Shown: positions 1-7,541, counted from the first letter of the stretch. The stretch is 13,247 nt of DNA from Paracoccus sp. (in: a-proteobacteria) (GCA_018056045.1 JAGPGI010000033.1:1-13247), one strand, 5' to 3'. A program made the numbers and translations. Notes: a model not told the origin generated them from the letters alone.

Positions 1-122
1 GAAGTTCCGACCGCCGCGGCCGGGTGGATCTCCCAGCGTTTGATGGCGGCGTCGAGGAGGGTCCCGCGGCGCAGACCCAAAAGGCGCGACAGGCGGTTGG
101 TGATCGGGCGCAGGGAATGCAT
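1..122 (-). CDS. 5' end of an unidentified gene, possibly a glycosyltransferase (partial)
   Basis: About 40 codons run leftward from an ATG at 122 and leave the window without a stop. Third codon positions are strongly G/C, as in real genes of this genome, which favours this frame over the overlapping plus-strand frames. The product begins MHSLRPITNRLSRLLGLRRG and continues with a Trp-Glu-Ile-His-Pro stretch near residue 33. An AGAAGAG sequence lies about 6-12 nt upstream as a modest ribosome-binding site. The visible part is basic, with no signal peptide and no diagnostic motif. It follows the polysaccharide genes on the same strand, 73 bp after the esterase stop, so it may belong to the same transcript. 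The N-terminus loosely recalls that of DUF563/GT61 glycosyltransferases in Rhodobacterales, but that is an impression from memory and the context. I cannot identify it from this fragment. Confidence 0.5.
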   Translation of the reverse strand, partial: MHSLRPITNRLSRLLGLRRGTLLDAAIKRWEIHPAAAVGT

Positions 123-195
123 GCTTACTCTTCTGGCTTGTCGGGCGGGGTTTTATGGTCCGGTGCCCGGGATGCACAAGGGGCGAGGCCTGGGG

Positions 196-1371
196 TCAGT
201 TCCCCCATTCAGGCCAAGCGTCGTGGATGGCGTCGGTGAGGATCTGCGCAATCTTGGCGTGATCAGACAGGGAAGGGTGCCACAGGCAGGCGGTCCGCTC
301 AAGCTTCGAGAGCTCCACCAGACGCAGGGAAAAGCCCTCGGCGGCCAGCGCCTCGGCGGTCTGGCGATAGGGGTCGGTCAGCACCTCGCCATATTCGCCG
401 AAGGCGAGCAGGATCAGTTCGGCGCCGGGGTTCTCGGCCAGCCGGGCGCGCGCAAATGTCGCAAGCGCCGGGCCAAAGTCGCGCGACAGCGTCTCATTGT
501 CCTGCCATGGCTCATCCTTGGCGAAATCCGATCCGAAATCGTTCGAGCCCAGCCCGATGACCAGAAGATCCGCCGCTGGCGCCGGCAGGGACGCGGCTTC
601 GGGATCCGAGGGCAAGGCCAGCGGATAAAGCTGGCGCATGGTGCGCGCGGGTTCTTCGCCACCGGCATTGCGCGCCAGTCCGATCCCCGAACGCGCGATC
701 ACCCGGTAATCGGCGCCGAATTCCCGCGCCACCCGCGCCGGAAAGGCCTTGGTGGTATCCGTCGCGGCAAAGACCTGTTCGGAATTGCAGTCGCGCCGCA
801 GGGAGGTGTTGCCAAATCCGACCGTGTCGGAATCGCCGATGAACTCGATCAGCCGCGGGGCGGCTTCGGGCGCAGGCAGCGGCGTCGCGCCGGGGTCGAG
901 GAAAAAGCCGTCGAACTCGGCCGCGCCGTGCCATTCGCTGATCCGCTCGGCGCGGATCTCATGGGGGCCCGCCGCCAGCCCTTCGATGCGCAGATCCATC
1001 AGGCCGGGCCGGGCGATCTCGACTGCGCCGCCATCCAGGGTGATGCGCCAGCGGTCGACCGCGTCGCTCAGCCGCAGCGTCACGGCCTCGCCCTGAAAGC
1101 GGGCAACCGCCTGAAGCGAAGGCCATTCATGCAAAATGCTGCCCGGTGTCTTACCCGCCGCCATCCGCCCGGTCAGGCGCGCAGGCAGGGCGATCAGGCC
1201 GGGCTGCGGCGGCAACAGTTGCGCGCTGAAGGGGGCATCCGCGCTGATCTGCAATGCCGGGACCGGCGTTACGGGATAGGGCGGCTCTGGCCAGGCGAAT
1301 GTCGCCACCGCAACCACAAGGGTCGCACTGGCAAGCCCCAGTGCCCACCCTCTGATCCGCCGATGTTGCAT
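196..1371 (-). CDS. Membrane-anchored SGNH/GDSL esterase, carbohydrate esterase family 2-like
   Basis: This 391-residue protein starts with a basic stretch and a hydrophobic segment (about residues 8-27), a signal peptide or membrane anchor that puts it in the periplasm. Residues about 40-165 look like a beta-rich N-terminal domain; residues 174-391 form an SGNH hydrolase. Block I is FIGDSDTVGFG with nucleophile Ser181, block II is SGIG (228-231), block III is GLGSND (273-278), and block V is WHPS with His365. This two-domain layout, and the way SGIG and WHP are embedded, resembles CE2 acetyl esterases, which remove O-acetyl groups from polysaccharides. The acid normally three residues before the catalytic His is Cys362, compatible with the Ser-His dyads known in CE2. 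It begins 30 bp after colD on the same strand, which suggests it edits acetylation of the exported glycan. The substrate is inferred only. The ribosome-binding site before the ATG is weak, but no better start is seen. Confidence 0.8.
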   Translation of the reverse strand: MQHRRIRGWALGLASATLVVAVATFAWPEPPYPVTPVPALQISADAPFSAQLLPPQPGLIALPARLTGRMAAGKTPGSILHEWPSLQAVARFQGEAVTLRLSDAVDRWRITLDGGAVEIARPGLMDLRIEGLAAGPHEIRAERISEWHGAAEFDGFFLDPGATPLPAPEAAPRLIEFIGDSDTVGFGNTSLRRDCNSEQVFAATDTTKAFPARVAREFGADYRVIARSGIGLARNAGGEEPARTMRQLYPLALPSDPEAASLPAPAADLLVIGLGSNDFGSDFAKDEPWQDNETLSRDFGPALATFARARLAENPGAELILLAFGEYGEVLTDPYRQTAEALAAEGFSLRLVELSKLERTACLWHPSLSDHAKIAQILTDAIHDAWPEWGN

Positions 1372-1401
1372 CCGGTCCGCGCGATCCGTCCTGACCTGAA
1401 G

Positions 1402-2571
1402 TTATCCCCGGAATGCTGCAACGATTCCGATCGCATCGGCAATGTCATAGTGATGATTGCCGATAAAAAAGCCGTTACGGTCGATATCCTCGGCATGGGT
1501 CATGGCGCCGTGCAGGCTGTGATCCATCATCGCCAGAACGGGATTCCTGGTGAAATTGCCGCTGACGATGGGGCGGGTTTCAAAGCCCAGATGGCCAAGG
1601 CGCGCCAGCACCTCGCGCCGGCTCAGCCCGCAATCCGGGCGCAGGATCATCGCAAAGCCGAACCAGCTGCTATGGCCAGTCTCGCGCTGGATGCGAAACA
1701 GCGGGTGGCCTGTCATCTCGCGCGTCCAAAGCGCGCCATTCGCGCGCCGCCCCGCGACCAGCGCAGGCAGCTTTTTCATCTGCTCGCCCCCCAGCGCCCC
1801 GGACATTTCTAGGGGGCGCAGGTTGTAACCGGGTAGCACGAAGCGAAAGCTCTCCTCGAACGGATCGTCGCTTTTCACGCCGGTCAGGCGGTTGAATTTC
1901 GGCAGGTTGCGGGTCCAGCCATGGGCGCGCAGCGCCAGCAGGATATGGTAAAGCTCTTCGTCATCGGTGACGACCAGCCCGCCCTCCATGGTCGAGATGT
2001 GATGCGAGAAAAAGCACGAAAACGTCCCCATCACCCCGAAGGTGCCGGTCTGGCGGCCAGCGAACGTGGCGCCCATGGATTCGCAGTTATCCTCGAGCAG
2101 GGTGATGCGGCGGGGGCCGATCAGGGCGCGGATCGCATCGAAATCATTGGGATTGCCCAAGAGGTTCACCGCCATGATCGCGCGGGTGCGGTCGCTGATG
2201 GCGCTTTCCAGCGCGGTCAGGTCGTAGTTCAGGGTATGGGCGTCGATATCGACGAATTTCAGGTGCAGCCCGTATTGGTGCAGCGGGAAATAGGTCGTGG
2301 ACCACGAGACGGCGGGCACGATCACCTCGTCCCCCGGCATCAGCCGCAAATCGGGGTTCTGCGTATAGCGCAGCGCCGCCACCATCGCCAGATTGGCCGA
2401 TGAGCCGGAATTGACCATAACCGCGTAGCGCGAACCGGTGAAGCGGGCGAAATCGGCCTCGAATGCGGCGACCTCGGGACCCATCGAATAGCGGTCCGAG
2501 GCGATGACGCGCTGCAGGGCCGCCTGCTCAGCGTCGTCCCAGCTTGAGGTTGCCAGCGGAAAGCGGATCAT
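1402..2571 (-). CDS. colD: GDP-4-keto-6-deoxy-D-mannose 3-dehydrase (ColD-type PLP enzyme)
   Basis: This is a 389-residue fold-type I PLP protein of the DegT/DnrJ/EryC1/StrS family. Asp161 in EDN (160-162) should hold the pyridine nitrogen. The decisive feature is FSHHISTMEGG: aligned with the usual K-x-x-T-x-G-E-G-G of sugar aminotransferases, the Schiff-base lysine is His190. Loss of that lysine marks the 3-dehydrases ColD (about 388 residues, His188) and E1. ColD uses PLP and glutamate to remove the 3-hydroxyl of GDP-4-keto-6-deoxymannose. The neighbours supply its substrate and a matching reductase, so GDP rather than CDP is the likely nucleotide. The frame is open up to 2646, but the ATG at 2571 is chosen: it overlaps the colC stop as ATGA, and MIRFPLATSSW is a normal family N-terminus. 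A perosamine-type aminotransferase is disfavoured by the missing lysine. Confidence 0.86.
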   Translation of the reverse strand: MIRFPLATSSWDDAEQAALQRVIASDRYSMGPEVAAFEADFARFTGSRYAVMVNSGSSANLAMVAALRYTQNPDLRLMPGDEVIVPAVSWSTTYFPLHQYGLHLKFVDIDAHTLNYDLTALESAISDRTRAIMAVNLLGNPNDFDAIRALIGPRRITLLEDNCESMGATFAGRQTGTFGVMGTFSCFFSHHISTMEGGLVVTDDEELYHILLALRAHGWTRNLPKFNRLTGVKSDDPFEESFRFVLPGYNLRPLEMSGALGGEQMKKLPALVAGRRANGALWTREMTGHPLFRIQRETGHSSWFGFAMILRPDCGLSRREVLARLGHLGFETRPIVSGNFTRNPVLAMMDHSLHGAMTHAEDIDRNGFFIGNHHYDIADAIGIVAAFRG

Positions 2572-3491
2572 CGCGCGTCCTTCAGGTAATGGGCATAGGT
2601 CGCGGCAATGCCATCGCGCAAAGGGGTTTGCGGCGCCCAGCCCCATGCGGTCTGGCGCGCCACGTCAAGCAGCTTGCGGCGCATGCCGACGGGCCGGTCA
2701 AGGTCATGGGTAAAGCGGCCCTGCCAGCCGATGACCTCGGCCGTGATGCGGTAATAGTCGTTGATGGAATGGTCGCGCCCCGGGCCGACATTCATCACCG
2801 GCGGCAAGGCGTTTGGGTCGTCCAGCGCCCGCAGGATCGCACCGGCCAGATCGGGCGCATACATGAATTCGCGCCGGGCCTCGCCATCGCCCCAGATCTC
2901 GACCGTATCCTTGCCGGCCTGTTTCGCCTGATGCAGCTTGTGAATGATCGCCGGGACCAGATGCGAATGGCGCGGGTCGAACTTGTCATGCGGCCCGTAA
3001 AGATTGCAGGGGATCAGCGTATGCCAGGCCAGATCCGGGTTCTCGCGCGTGGCATATTCGATCAGCCGCATGGCCATGATCTTGGCCAGCGCATAGCCCT
3101 CGTTCGTAGGCTCAAGCGGGCCGGTCAGGATGCGGTCCTCGGTCAGGCCATGACCCAGCCCGGCCGGGTAGACGCAGCTTGAGCTGAGGTTGATCAGCAC
3201 CGGCACCCGCGCCGCCCGGCAAGCCTCGATCACGTTCAGCCCAATGCGGGCATTCTCGGCCAGATAGCGGACCGGCTCCGCCATATTCGCCTGAATGCCG
3301 CCGACAAGCCCCGCGGCATGGACGACAGCATCGGGGCGATGCCGTGCCAGCCAGTCCTGCAAGGCGCGGGCATCGGACAGGTCCAGATCAGTGCGCGCGG
3401 GCGCCAGAACCTCCCAGCGGGACAGGCCGGGATGGTCGCGCAGATTGCGTCCGACCATGCCTTGCCCGCCGGTCAGAAACAGCCGCGCCAC
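2568..3491 (-). CDS. colC: GDP-L-colitose synthase / GDP-L-fucose synthase-type epimerase-reductase
   Basis: The product is a 307-residue extended SDR enzyme that epimerises C5 (and C3 in true fucose synthases) and reduces C4 of a GDP-4-keto-deoxymannose with NADPH. It shows a dinucleotide motif GGQGMVG (8-14), AAGLVGGI (59-66), SSSCVYP (103-109; Ser104 and Cys106 match the catalytic Ser107/Cys109 of E. coli Fcl), Tyr133 and Lys137 in YALAK, His177 in SHLVP, and WGDGEARREFMY (200-211). Length is normal for Fcl/ColC. Phrases such as NEGYALAK and IPCNLYGPHDKFDP recall the ColC-like branch more than E. coli Fcl, but I cannot align them here. Sitting between gmd and colD, it would complete GDP-L-colitose synthesis; GDP-L-fucose formation is the alternative or additional role. 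It starts with GTG directly after the gmd stop (0 nt), with GAGGGG about 8 nt upstream, inside gmd. Confidence 0.82.
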   Translation of the reverse strand: MARLFLTGGQGMVGRNLRDHPGLSRWEVLAPARTDLDLSDARALQDWLARHRPDAVVHAAGLVGGIQANMAEPVRYLAENARIGLNVIEACRAARVPVLINLSSSCVYPAGLGHGLTEDRILTGPLEPTNEGYALAKIMAMRLIEYATRENPDLAWHTLIPCNLYGPHDKFDPRHSHLVPAIIHKLHQAKQAGKDTVEIWGDGEARREFMYAPDLAGAILRALDDPNALPPVMNVGPGRDHSINDYYRITAEVIGWQGRFTHDLDRPVGMRRKLLDVARQTAWGWAPQTPLRDGIAATYAHYLKDAR

Positions 3492-4619
3492 CTATTTCCC
3501 CTCGCTCGCGACCGGCTCGGCCAGGCCGTGATGGCGCAAAAGCGCGTGGCGCCGCGCGATCTGCAGGTCATTGGCGACCATCTCGGCGATCATCTCGGGC
3601 AGGGTGGTCTCGGGTTTCCAGCCCAGCTGCCGATGCGCCTTGCCGGCATCGCCTTGCAGGGTGGCGACCTCGGCGGGGCGGAAATATTTCGGATCGATGC
3701 GCATCACCACATCGCCGGGCTTCAAGGCCGGCGCCTTGTCGCCGCTGACCGAGGCGACCACGGCGATCTCCTCGATACCCGCGCCGCGAAACTCCAGCGC
3801 GATCCCCAATTCCCCCACCGCCCAGATCAGGAACTGGCGGACGGAATGCTGCTCGCCGGTGGCAATGACATAATCGTCGGGCTGCTCGCATTGCAGCATC
3901 AGCCATTGCATGCGCACGTAATCGCGCGCATGGCCCCAGTCGCGCAACGCGTCCAGATTGCCCATATACAGGCAGTCCTCCAGCCCCTGCGCGATATTGG
4001 CCAGACCGCGCGTGATCTTGCGGGTGACGAAGGTCTCGCCCCGGCGCGGGCTTTCATGGTTGAACAGAATCCCGTTGCAGGCAAACAGCCCGTAGGCCTC
4101 GCGGTAATTCACCGTCATCCAATAGGCGTAAAGCTTGGCCACGGCATAGGGGCTGCGCGGGTGAAAGGGCGTCCTCTCGGTCTGGGGTGTCTCGCGCACC
4201 AGACCGTAAAGCTCGGATGTCGAGGCCTGATAATAGCGCGTCTGCCCCTCAAGTCCAAGAAAGCGGATCGCCTCAAGCAGGCGCAGCGCCCCCAGCGCAT
4301 CGACATCGGCGGTATATTCGGGCGCTTCGAAACTGACTGCGACATGGGATTGCGCGCCAAGGTTATAGACCTCGTCGGGACGGATCTCGGCCATGATCCG
4401 GGTCAGGTTCGAACTGTCGGTCAGATCGCCGTAATGCAGGAAAAAGCGCGGCTGCGCCTCATGCGGGTCCTGAAAGATGTGATCGACCCGCTGGGTGTTA
4501 AAGGACGACGCGCGGCGCTTGATGCCATGGACCTCGTAACCCTTGTCCAGAAGAAACTCGGCCAGATACGAGCCGTCCTGCCCGGTCACCCCGGTGATCA
4601 GAGCCTTCTTGGCCACCAC
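3492..4619 (-). CDS. gmd: GDP-mannose 4,6-dehydratase
   Basis: The enzyme converts GDP-D-mannose to GDP-4-keto-6-deoxy-D-mannose, the branch point for GDP-fucose, perosamine, rhamnose and colitose. The 375-residue protein is near the usual family length. It shows the NADP motif GVTGQDG (10-16), [15 protein letters not shown] (35-49), [10 protein letters not shown] (63-72), STSELYG (133-139) with catalytic Thr134 and Glu136, and Tyr158/Lys162 in [22 protein letters not shown] (186-202) and DWGHARDYV are typical Gmd stretches. It is the first gene of the minus-strand polysaccharide set and ends with TAG immediately before the colC GTG. Two tandem GTG codons (4619 and 4616) can serve as start after a GGGGGG stretch; spacing slightly favours the second, a difference of one residue. 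The upstream gap carries a promoter-like TTGACA and two palindromic elements. The gene identity is secure. Confidence 0.96.
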   Translation of the reverse strand: MVAKKALITGVTGQDGSYLAEFLLDKGYEVHGIKRRASSFNTQRVDHIFQDPHEAQPRFFLHYGDLTDSSNLTRIMAEIRPDEVYNLGAQSHVAVSFEAPEYTADVDALGALRLLEAIRFLGLEGQTRYYQASTSELYGLVRETPQTERTPFHPRSPYAVAKLYAYWMTVNYREAYGLFACNGILFNHESPRRGETFVTRKITRGLANIAQGLEDCLYMGNLDALRDWGHARDYVRMQWLMLQCEQPDDYVIATGEQHSVRQFLIWAVGELGIALEFRGAGIEEIAVVASVSGDKAPALKPGDVVMRIDPKYFRPAEVATLQGDAGKAHRQLGWKPETTLPEMIAEMVANDLQIARRHALLRHHGLAEPVASEGK

Positions 4620-4634
4620 TTCCCCCCTGCGCTA

Positions 4635-4646
4635 TGTCGCGCGACA
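4635..4646. repeat. 12-bp perfect palindrome in the gmd leader, possible operator
   Basis: TGTCGCGCGACA reads the same on both strands and does not extend further. It lies just downstream of, or overlapping, the predicted -10 of the gmd promoter, a place where a repressor could act. A GC-rich palindrome of this size can also arise by chance, so the operator role is only inferred. Confidence 0.35.
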
Positions 4647-4674
4647 GCCAAGCCGCGCAACCACAAGATGTCAA
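4646..4674 (-). promoter_or_regulatory. Candidate sigma-70-type promoter of the gmd-colC-colD operon
   Basis: On the minus strand a perfect TTGACA (4669-4674) is followed after 17 nt by TTGGCT (4646-4651), a poor -10. Alphaproteobacterial promoters often keep the TTGAC box and tolerate weak -10 boxes. It would start transcription about 15-20 nt before the gmd GTG, after proS has ended, so it would free the sugar operon from proS transcription. Confidence 0.45.
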
Positions 4675-4682
4675 CGCCGCAT

Positions 4683-4742
4683 GGTGGCGCGGATCATGCC
4701 ATCTTCCATGTTCAAATATCCATGGAACAGCGCCACCGGCGC
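4683..4742. repeat. Nested inverted repeats between proS and gmd
   Basis: The outer arms GGTGGCGC (4683-4690) and GCGCCACC (4730-4737) are perfectly complementary. Inside them, TTCCATG (4704-4710) and CATGGAA (4721-4727) form a second perfect pair around a 10-nt AT-rich loop. The right outer arm can instead form a local hairpin GCGCC-ACC-GGCGC (4730-4742), so two structures compete. The element lies just after the proS stop and directly upstream of the TTGACA box. It could be a proS 3'-end structure, an attenuator or a regulator-binding site. No U-rich tract follows, so a simple intrinsic terminator is not supported. Confidence 0.5.
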
Positions 4743-4756
4743 GGCCCGCGACGCTC

Positions 4757-6109
4757 TTAAAGCGCCGCCTCGAAAACCGGCCGATAGATGTCGCGCAGCC
4801 GCTCGATCGCCTCGGCGGGTGACATTTCGACCGACTCGCCGCTGCGGCGCGAGGTCAGCTCGACCTTGTTATTGGCCAGCCCGCGCGGCCCGACGGTGAT
4901 GCGCCAGGGCAGGCCGATCAGGTCCATGGTGGCGAATTTCGCCCCCGCACGCTCGTCGCGGTCGTCGTAAAGCGGATCCAGCCCGGCGGCCTTCAGGTCG
5001 CGATAAAGCGCCTCGCAGGCATTGTCGGTCGAGGCGTCGCCCTGTTTCAGGTTGACAAGGCCGACATGATAGGGGGTCACGCCCTCGGGCCAGATGATGC
5101 CCTTGTCGTCGTGATTGGCCTCGATGATGGCGCCCAAAAGGCGCGAAACACCGATGCCGTGGCTGCCCATATGGACCGGCACGCGGCTGCCATCCGGGCC
5201 GACGACGGTCGCGCCCATCGGCTCGGAATATTTGGTGCCAAAATAGAAAATCTGGCCGACCTCGATGCCGCGCGCCGAGCGGCGGCGTTCCTCGGGAACC
5301 TTGGCAAAGATCGCCTCGTCATGGGTCTCGTCCGTGCGGGCATAGCGCGAGGTGAACTCCTCCAGCACGGCCTGGCACTGTTCGACACTGTCATAGTCGA
5401 TCTGGCGGCTGCCGAATTTCAGATCGGTGATCTCACTGTCATAGAAAACCTCGGATTCTCCGGTTTCGGCCAGCACGAGGAACTCATGGGTATAGTCGCC
5501 GCCGATCGGGCCGCCATCGGCGCGCATCGGAATCGCCTGCAGGCCCATGCGCTCATAGGTGCGCAGATAGCTGACCAGATGCCGATTATAGGCATGCAGC
5601 GCGTCTTCCTTGGTCAGGTCGAAGTTGTAGCCGTCCTTCATCAGGAATTCGCGGCCGCGCATGACGCCGAAACGCGGGCGGATCTCGTCGCGGAATTTCC
5701 ACTGGATGTGATACAGCGTCAGCGGCAGATCCTTGTAGCTGTTCACATGCGACCGGAAGATGTCGGTGATCATCTCCTCGTTGGTGGGGCCGTAAAGCAT
5801 GTCGCGCTTGTGGCGGTCGGTGATGCGCAGCATTTCCTCGCCGTAATCGTCATAGCGGCCGGATTCGCGCCACAGATCGGCAGGCTGAAGCGTCGGCATC
5901 AGCATCGGGATATGCCCGGCGCGCTGCTGTTCCTCATGCACGATCTGCTCGATGCGACGCAGCAGCTTGTGGCCCAGCGGCAGCCAGGAATAGATGCCCG
6001 CCGCCTGCAGCTTGATCATGCCGGCGCGCAGCATCAACCGGTGGCTGACGATCTGGGCCTCTTTGGGGTCTTCTTTCAGGACGGGCATGAAGTAGCGCGA
6101 AAGCCGCAT
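4757..6109 (-). CDS. proS: Prolyl-tRNA synthetase, short alphaproteobacterial/mitochondrial type
   Basis: This cytosolic class II aminoacyl-tRNA synthetase charges tRNA-Pro with proline using ATP. The 450-residue product shows GPTNEE (107-112) in the proline/ATP pocket, the motif 2 region from FRDE through [13 protein letters not shown] (about 139-163), and motif 3 [16 protein letters not shown] (about 315-330), then a normal C-terminal anticodon-binding domain. The editing insertion of about 180 residues found in E. coli ProRS is absent, as in other alphaproteobacteria and mitochondria; this is normal for the group and not a deletion. The frame is open to a GTG at 6136, but the ATG at 6109 is preferred. 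GAGGA lies 7 nt before it, and the protein then begins [13 protein letters not shown] as in relatives. It is transcribed divergently from the permease gene, probably from its own promoter. Confidence 0.96.
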   Translation of the reverse strand: MRLSRYFMPVLKEDPKEAQIVSHRLMLRAGMIKLQAAGIYSWLPLGHKLLRRIEQIVHEEQQRAGHIPMLMPTLQPADLWRESGRYDDYGEEMLRITDRHKRDMLYGPTNEEMITDIFRSHVNSYKDLPLTLYHIQWKFRDEIRPRFGVMRGREFLMKDGYNFDLTKEDALHAYNRHLVSYLRTYERMGLQAIPMRADGGPIGGDYTHEFLVLAETGESEVFYDSEITDLKFGSRQIDYDSVEQCQAVLEEFTSRYARTDETHDEAIFAKVPEERRRSARGIEVGQIFYFGTKYSEPMGATVVGPDGSRVPVHMGSHGIGVSRLLGAIIEANHDDKGIIWPEGVTPYHVGLVNLKQGDASTDNACEALYRDLKAAGLDPLYDDRDERAGAKFATMDLIGLPWRITVGPRGLANNKVELTSRRSGESVEMSPAEAIERLRDIYRPVFEAAL

Positions 6110-6136
6110 GGCGAAATCCTCGATCTTGGTCGGCAC

Positions 6137-6165
6137 GGGTTAGCGCAGTGCGGCTGACGGGGCAA
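6137..6165 (-). promoter_or_regulatory. Candidate promoter of proS
   Basis: On the minus strand TTGCCC (6160-6165) is separated by 17 nt from TAACCC (6137-6142). Transcription would begin near 6130. That would leave the GTG at 6136 outside the mRNA, which agrees with the ATG at 6109 as the true start. The boxes are imperfect, so this is a weak prediction. Confidence 0.3.
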
Positions 6166-6173
6166 CGGCTTCC

Positions 6174-6203
6174 TTGCAACTGCCGTGCCAAGGCGGCAAA
6201 TAG
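6174..6203 (+). promoter_or_regulatory. Candidate promoter of the permease-hda-ppk-ppx group
   Basis: TTGCAA (6174-6179) and AAATAG (6198-6203) are spaced by 18 nt on the plus strand, about 30 nt before the permease ATG. The region is the short divergent gap opposite proS, where a rightward promoter is expected. The match is only partial. Confidence 0.3.
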
Positions 6204-6233
6204 GACGCGACATATCGACGGGGAGAACCGGCC

Positions 6234-7538
6234 ATGCGGCTGACGACACAGAAGCAGGTCTGGTACTGGAGCGGGACCTTTGCCGTCCTGTTCCTGCTGC
6301 TTTGGCTGGTGGGCAATGCAGTGATGCCCTTCATCCTGGGCGCCGCCGCCGCCTATCTCTTGGATCCCGTCGCCGACCGGCTTGAGGGGATGGGGCTTTC
6401 GCGCACGCTTTCGGTCGTGGTCATCACCATCATCGCGGCGCTGATCGTGGTCATGGTGTTTCTGGTCGTGGTGCCGGTCCTTGTGCGCCAGACCTCGGCG
6501 CTGATCGAGACCGCGCCGGCCATGGCCGAGCAGCTGATGCAATTCCTGCGCACCCGCTTTCCGCAGGTCTTTACCGAGGGCAGCACCATCAACAATGCGC
6601 TGACCGATGCGGCGCATAACCTGTCGTCGCGGGCGGGGCAGCTGTTCAGCACCGTACTGGGCTCGGTCATGAGCGTCGTCAGCATGCTGGCGCTGGTCGT
6701 CATCGTGCCGGTCGTGACCTTCTATCTGCTGCTGGACTGGGACAGGATCGTGGCCCGGCTGGACGACCTTCTGCCGCGCGAGCATGCCCCCGCGATCCGC
6801 GGCATCGCCACAGATATCGACCGGGCGCTTTCGGGCTTCGTGCGCGGGCAGGGGCTGGTCATCCTGATCCTTGGCACCTTCTATTCGGTCGGGCTGGGGC
6901 TGGTGGGTCTGCCCTTTGGCATCGCCATCGGGGTGATGGCGGCGTCGCTGTCCTTCATTCCCTATGTCGGCGTGATCATCGGCGGCGCCACCGCCATCGG
7001 GGTCGCGGTCTTCAGCTTCTGGGACCAGCCGGTCTGGATCGCCGCCGTCATCGCCGTATTCGCCATCGGGCAGGTGGTCGAGGGCAATTACCTGCAGCCC
7101 AAGATCGTCGGCTCCAGCATCGGGCTGCATCCGGTCTGGCTGATGCTGGCCCTGTCGGTCTTCGGCACGGTCTTCGGCTTTGTCGGGTTGCTGGTCGCGG
7201 TGCCGGTCTCGGCGGCGCTTGGGGTGCTGGTGCGCTACAGCGTCGGGCGCTACATGGACAGCTCGATCTATACCGGGCGCGAGGTGCCCGCGCCGCCCGC
7301 GCCACCGACGCGGGTCGAACTGGTCGCGCGCGGCACCGCCGCAGCGGAACGCGAGCAGGCGCAGGTTTCGCATGAGTTGGCGCTGGCCGAACTCCACCGC
7401 GAGGAAAAGCTGTCTGAGCTGCTGGACCAGCATCAGCGCCGCCAGAAGACGGGGGTTCTGCCCGATGCCGAAGGGCCGCCTTCGCCCGCAGAGCTCTGGA
7501 CCGAGGCGGGGTCGGGACCGGGTAGCAGGGGCGCCTGA
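6234..7538 (+). CDS. AI-2E family (PerM/TqsA-type) inner-membrane transporter
   Basis: This 434-residue polytopic membrane protein belongs to the PerM/AI-2E exporter family. Hydrophobic segments fall at about residues 14-44 (possibly two), 58-84, 140-168, 207-232, 234-262, 266-283 and 300-336. Family signatures are FIPYVG (241-246), the EGNYLQPKIVG stretch (283-293) and the following GLHP. A soluble, charged loop lies at about 85-138. After the last membrane segment comes a Pro-rich linker and then a tail of about 75 residues rich in Glu, Ala, Leu and Gln, likely partly coiled-coil and cytoplasmic. The ATG at 6234 follows GGGGAGAA. Members have been linked to autoinducer-2, ions or peptides, so the substrate cannot be read from sequence. 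It is the first gene of a plus-strand group and ends 3 bp before hda. Confidence 0.9.
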   Translation: MRLTTQKQVWYWSGTFAVLFLLLWLVGNAVMPFILGAAAAYLLDPVADRLEGMGLSRTLSVVVITIIAALIVVMVFLVVVPVLVRQTSALIETAPAMAEQLMQFLRTRFPQVFTEGSTINNALTDAAHNLSSRAGQLFSTVLGSVMSVVSMLALVVIVPVVTFYLLLDWDRIVARLDDLLPREHAPAIRGIATDIDRALSGFVRGQGLVILILGTFYSVGLGLVGLPFGIAIGVMAASLSFIPYVGVIIGGATAIGVAVFSFWDQPVWIAAVIAVFAIGQVVEGNYLQPKIVGSSIGLHPVWLMLALSVFGTVFGFVGLLVAVPVSAALGVLVRYSVGRYMDSSIYTGREVPAPPAPPTRVELVARGTAAAEREQAQVSHELALAELHREEKLSELLDQHQRRQKTGVLPDAEGPPSPAELWTEAGSGPGSRGA

Positions 7539-7541
7539 GCC

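Noticed and set aside
123..195. Possible terminator between the esterase and the left-edge gene
   Set aside because: GC-rich stretches and a small CCGG-TGC-CCGG stem are present, but there is no proper stem with a T-tract in the direction of transcription.
40..1812. 590-codon plus-strand frame across the esterase and the end of colD
   Set aside because: It spans two clearly coding minus-strand genes and is very rich in Arg, Gly and Gln; codon use fits a shadow frame.
2572..2646. Upstream in-frame extension of colD by 25 codons
   Set aside because: It would overlap the 3' end of colC, and the added residues do not resemble the family N-terminus; the ATGA overlap at 2568-2571 gives a natural start.
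3318..4760. 480-codon plus-strand frame opposite gmd and colC
   Set aside because: Antisense of two well-supported enzymes, with no domain.
5066..6157. 363-codon plus-strand frame opposite proS
   Set aside because: proS is certain on the other strand; this frame has no motif.
5934..7433. 499-codon minus-strand frame opposite the permease, running into proS
   Set aside because: The translation is dominated by Asp, His, Gln and Arg, the typical mirror of hydrophobic membrane-protein codons.
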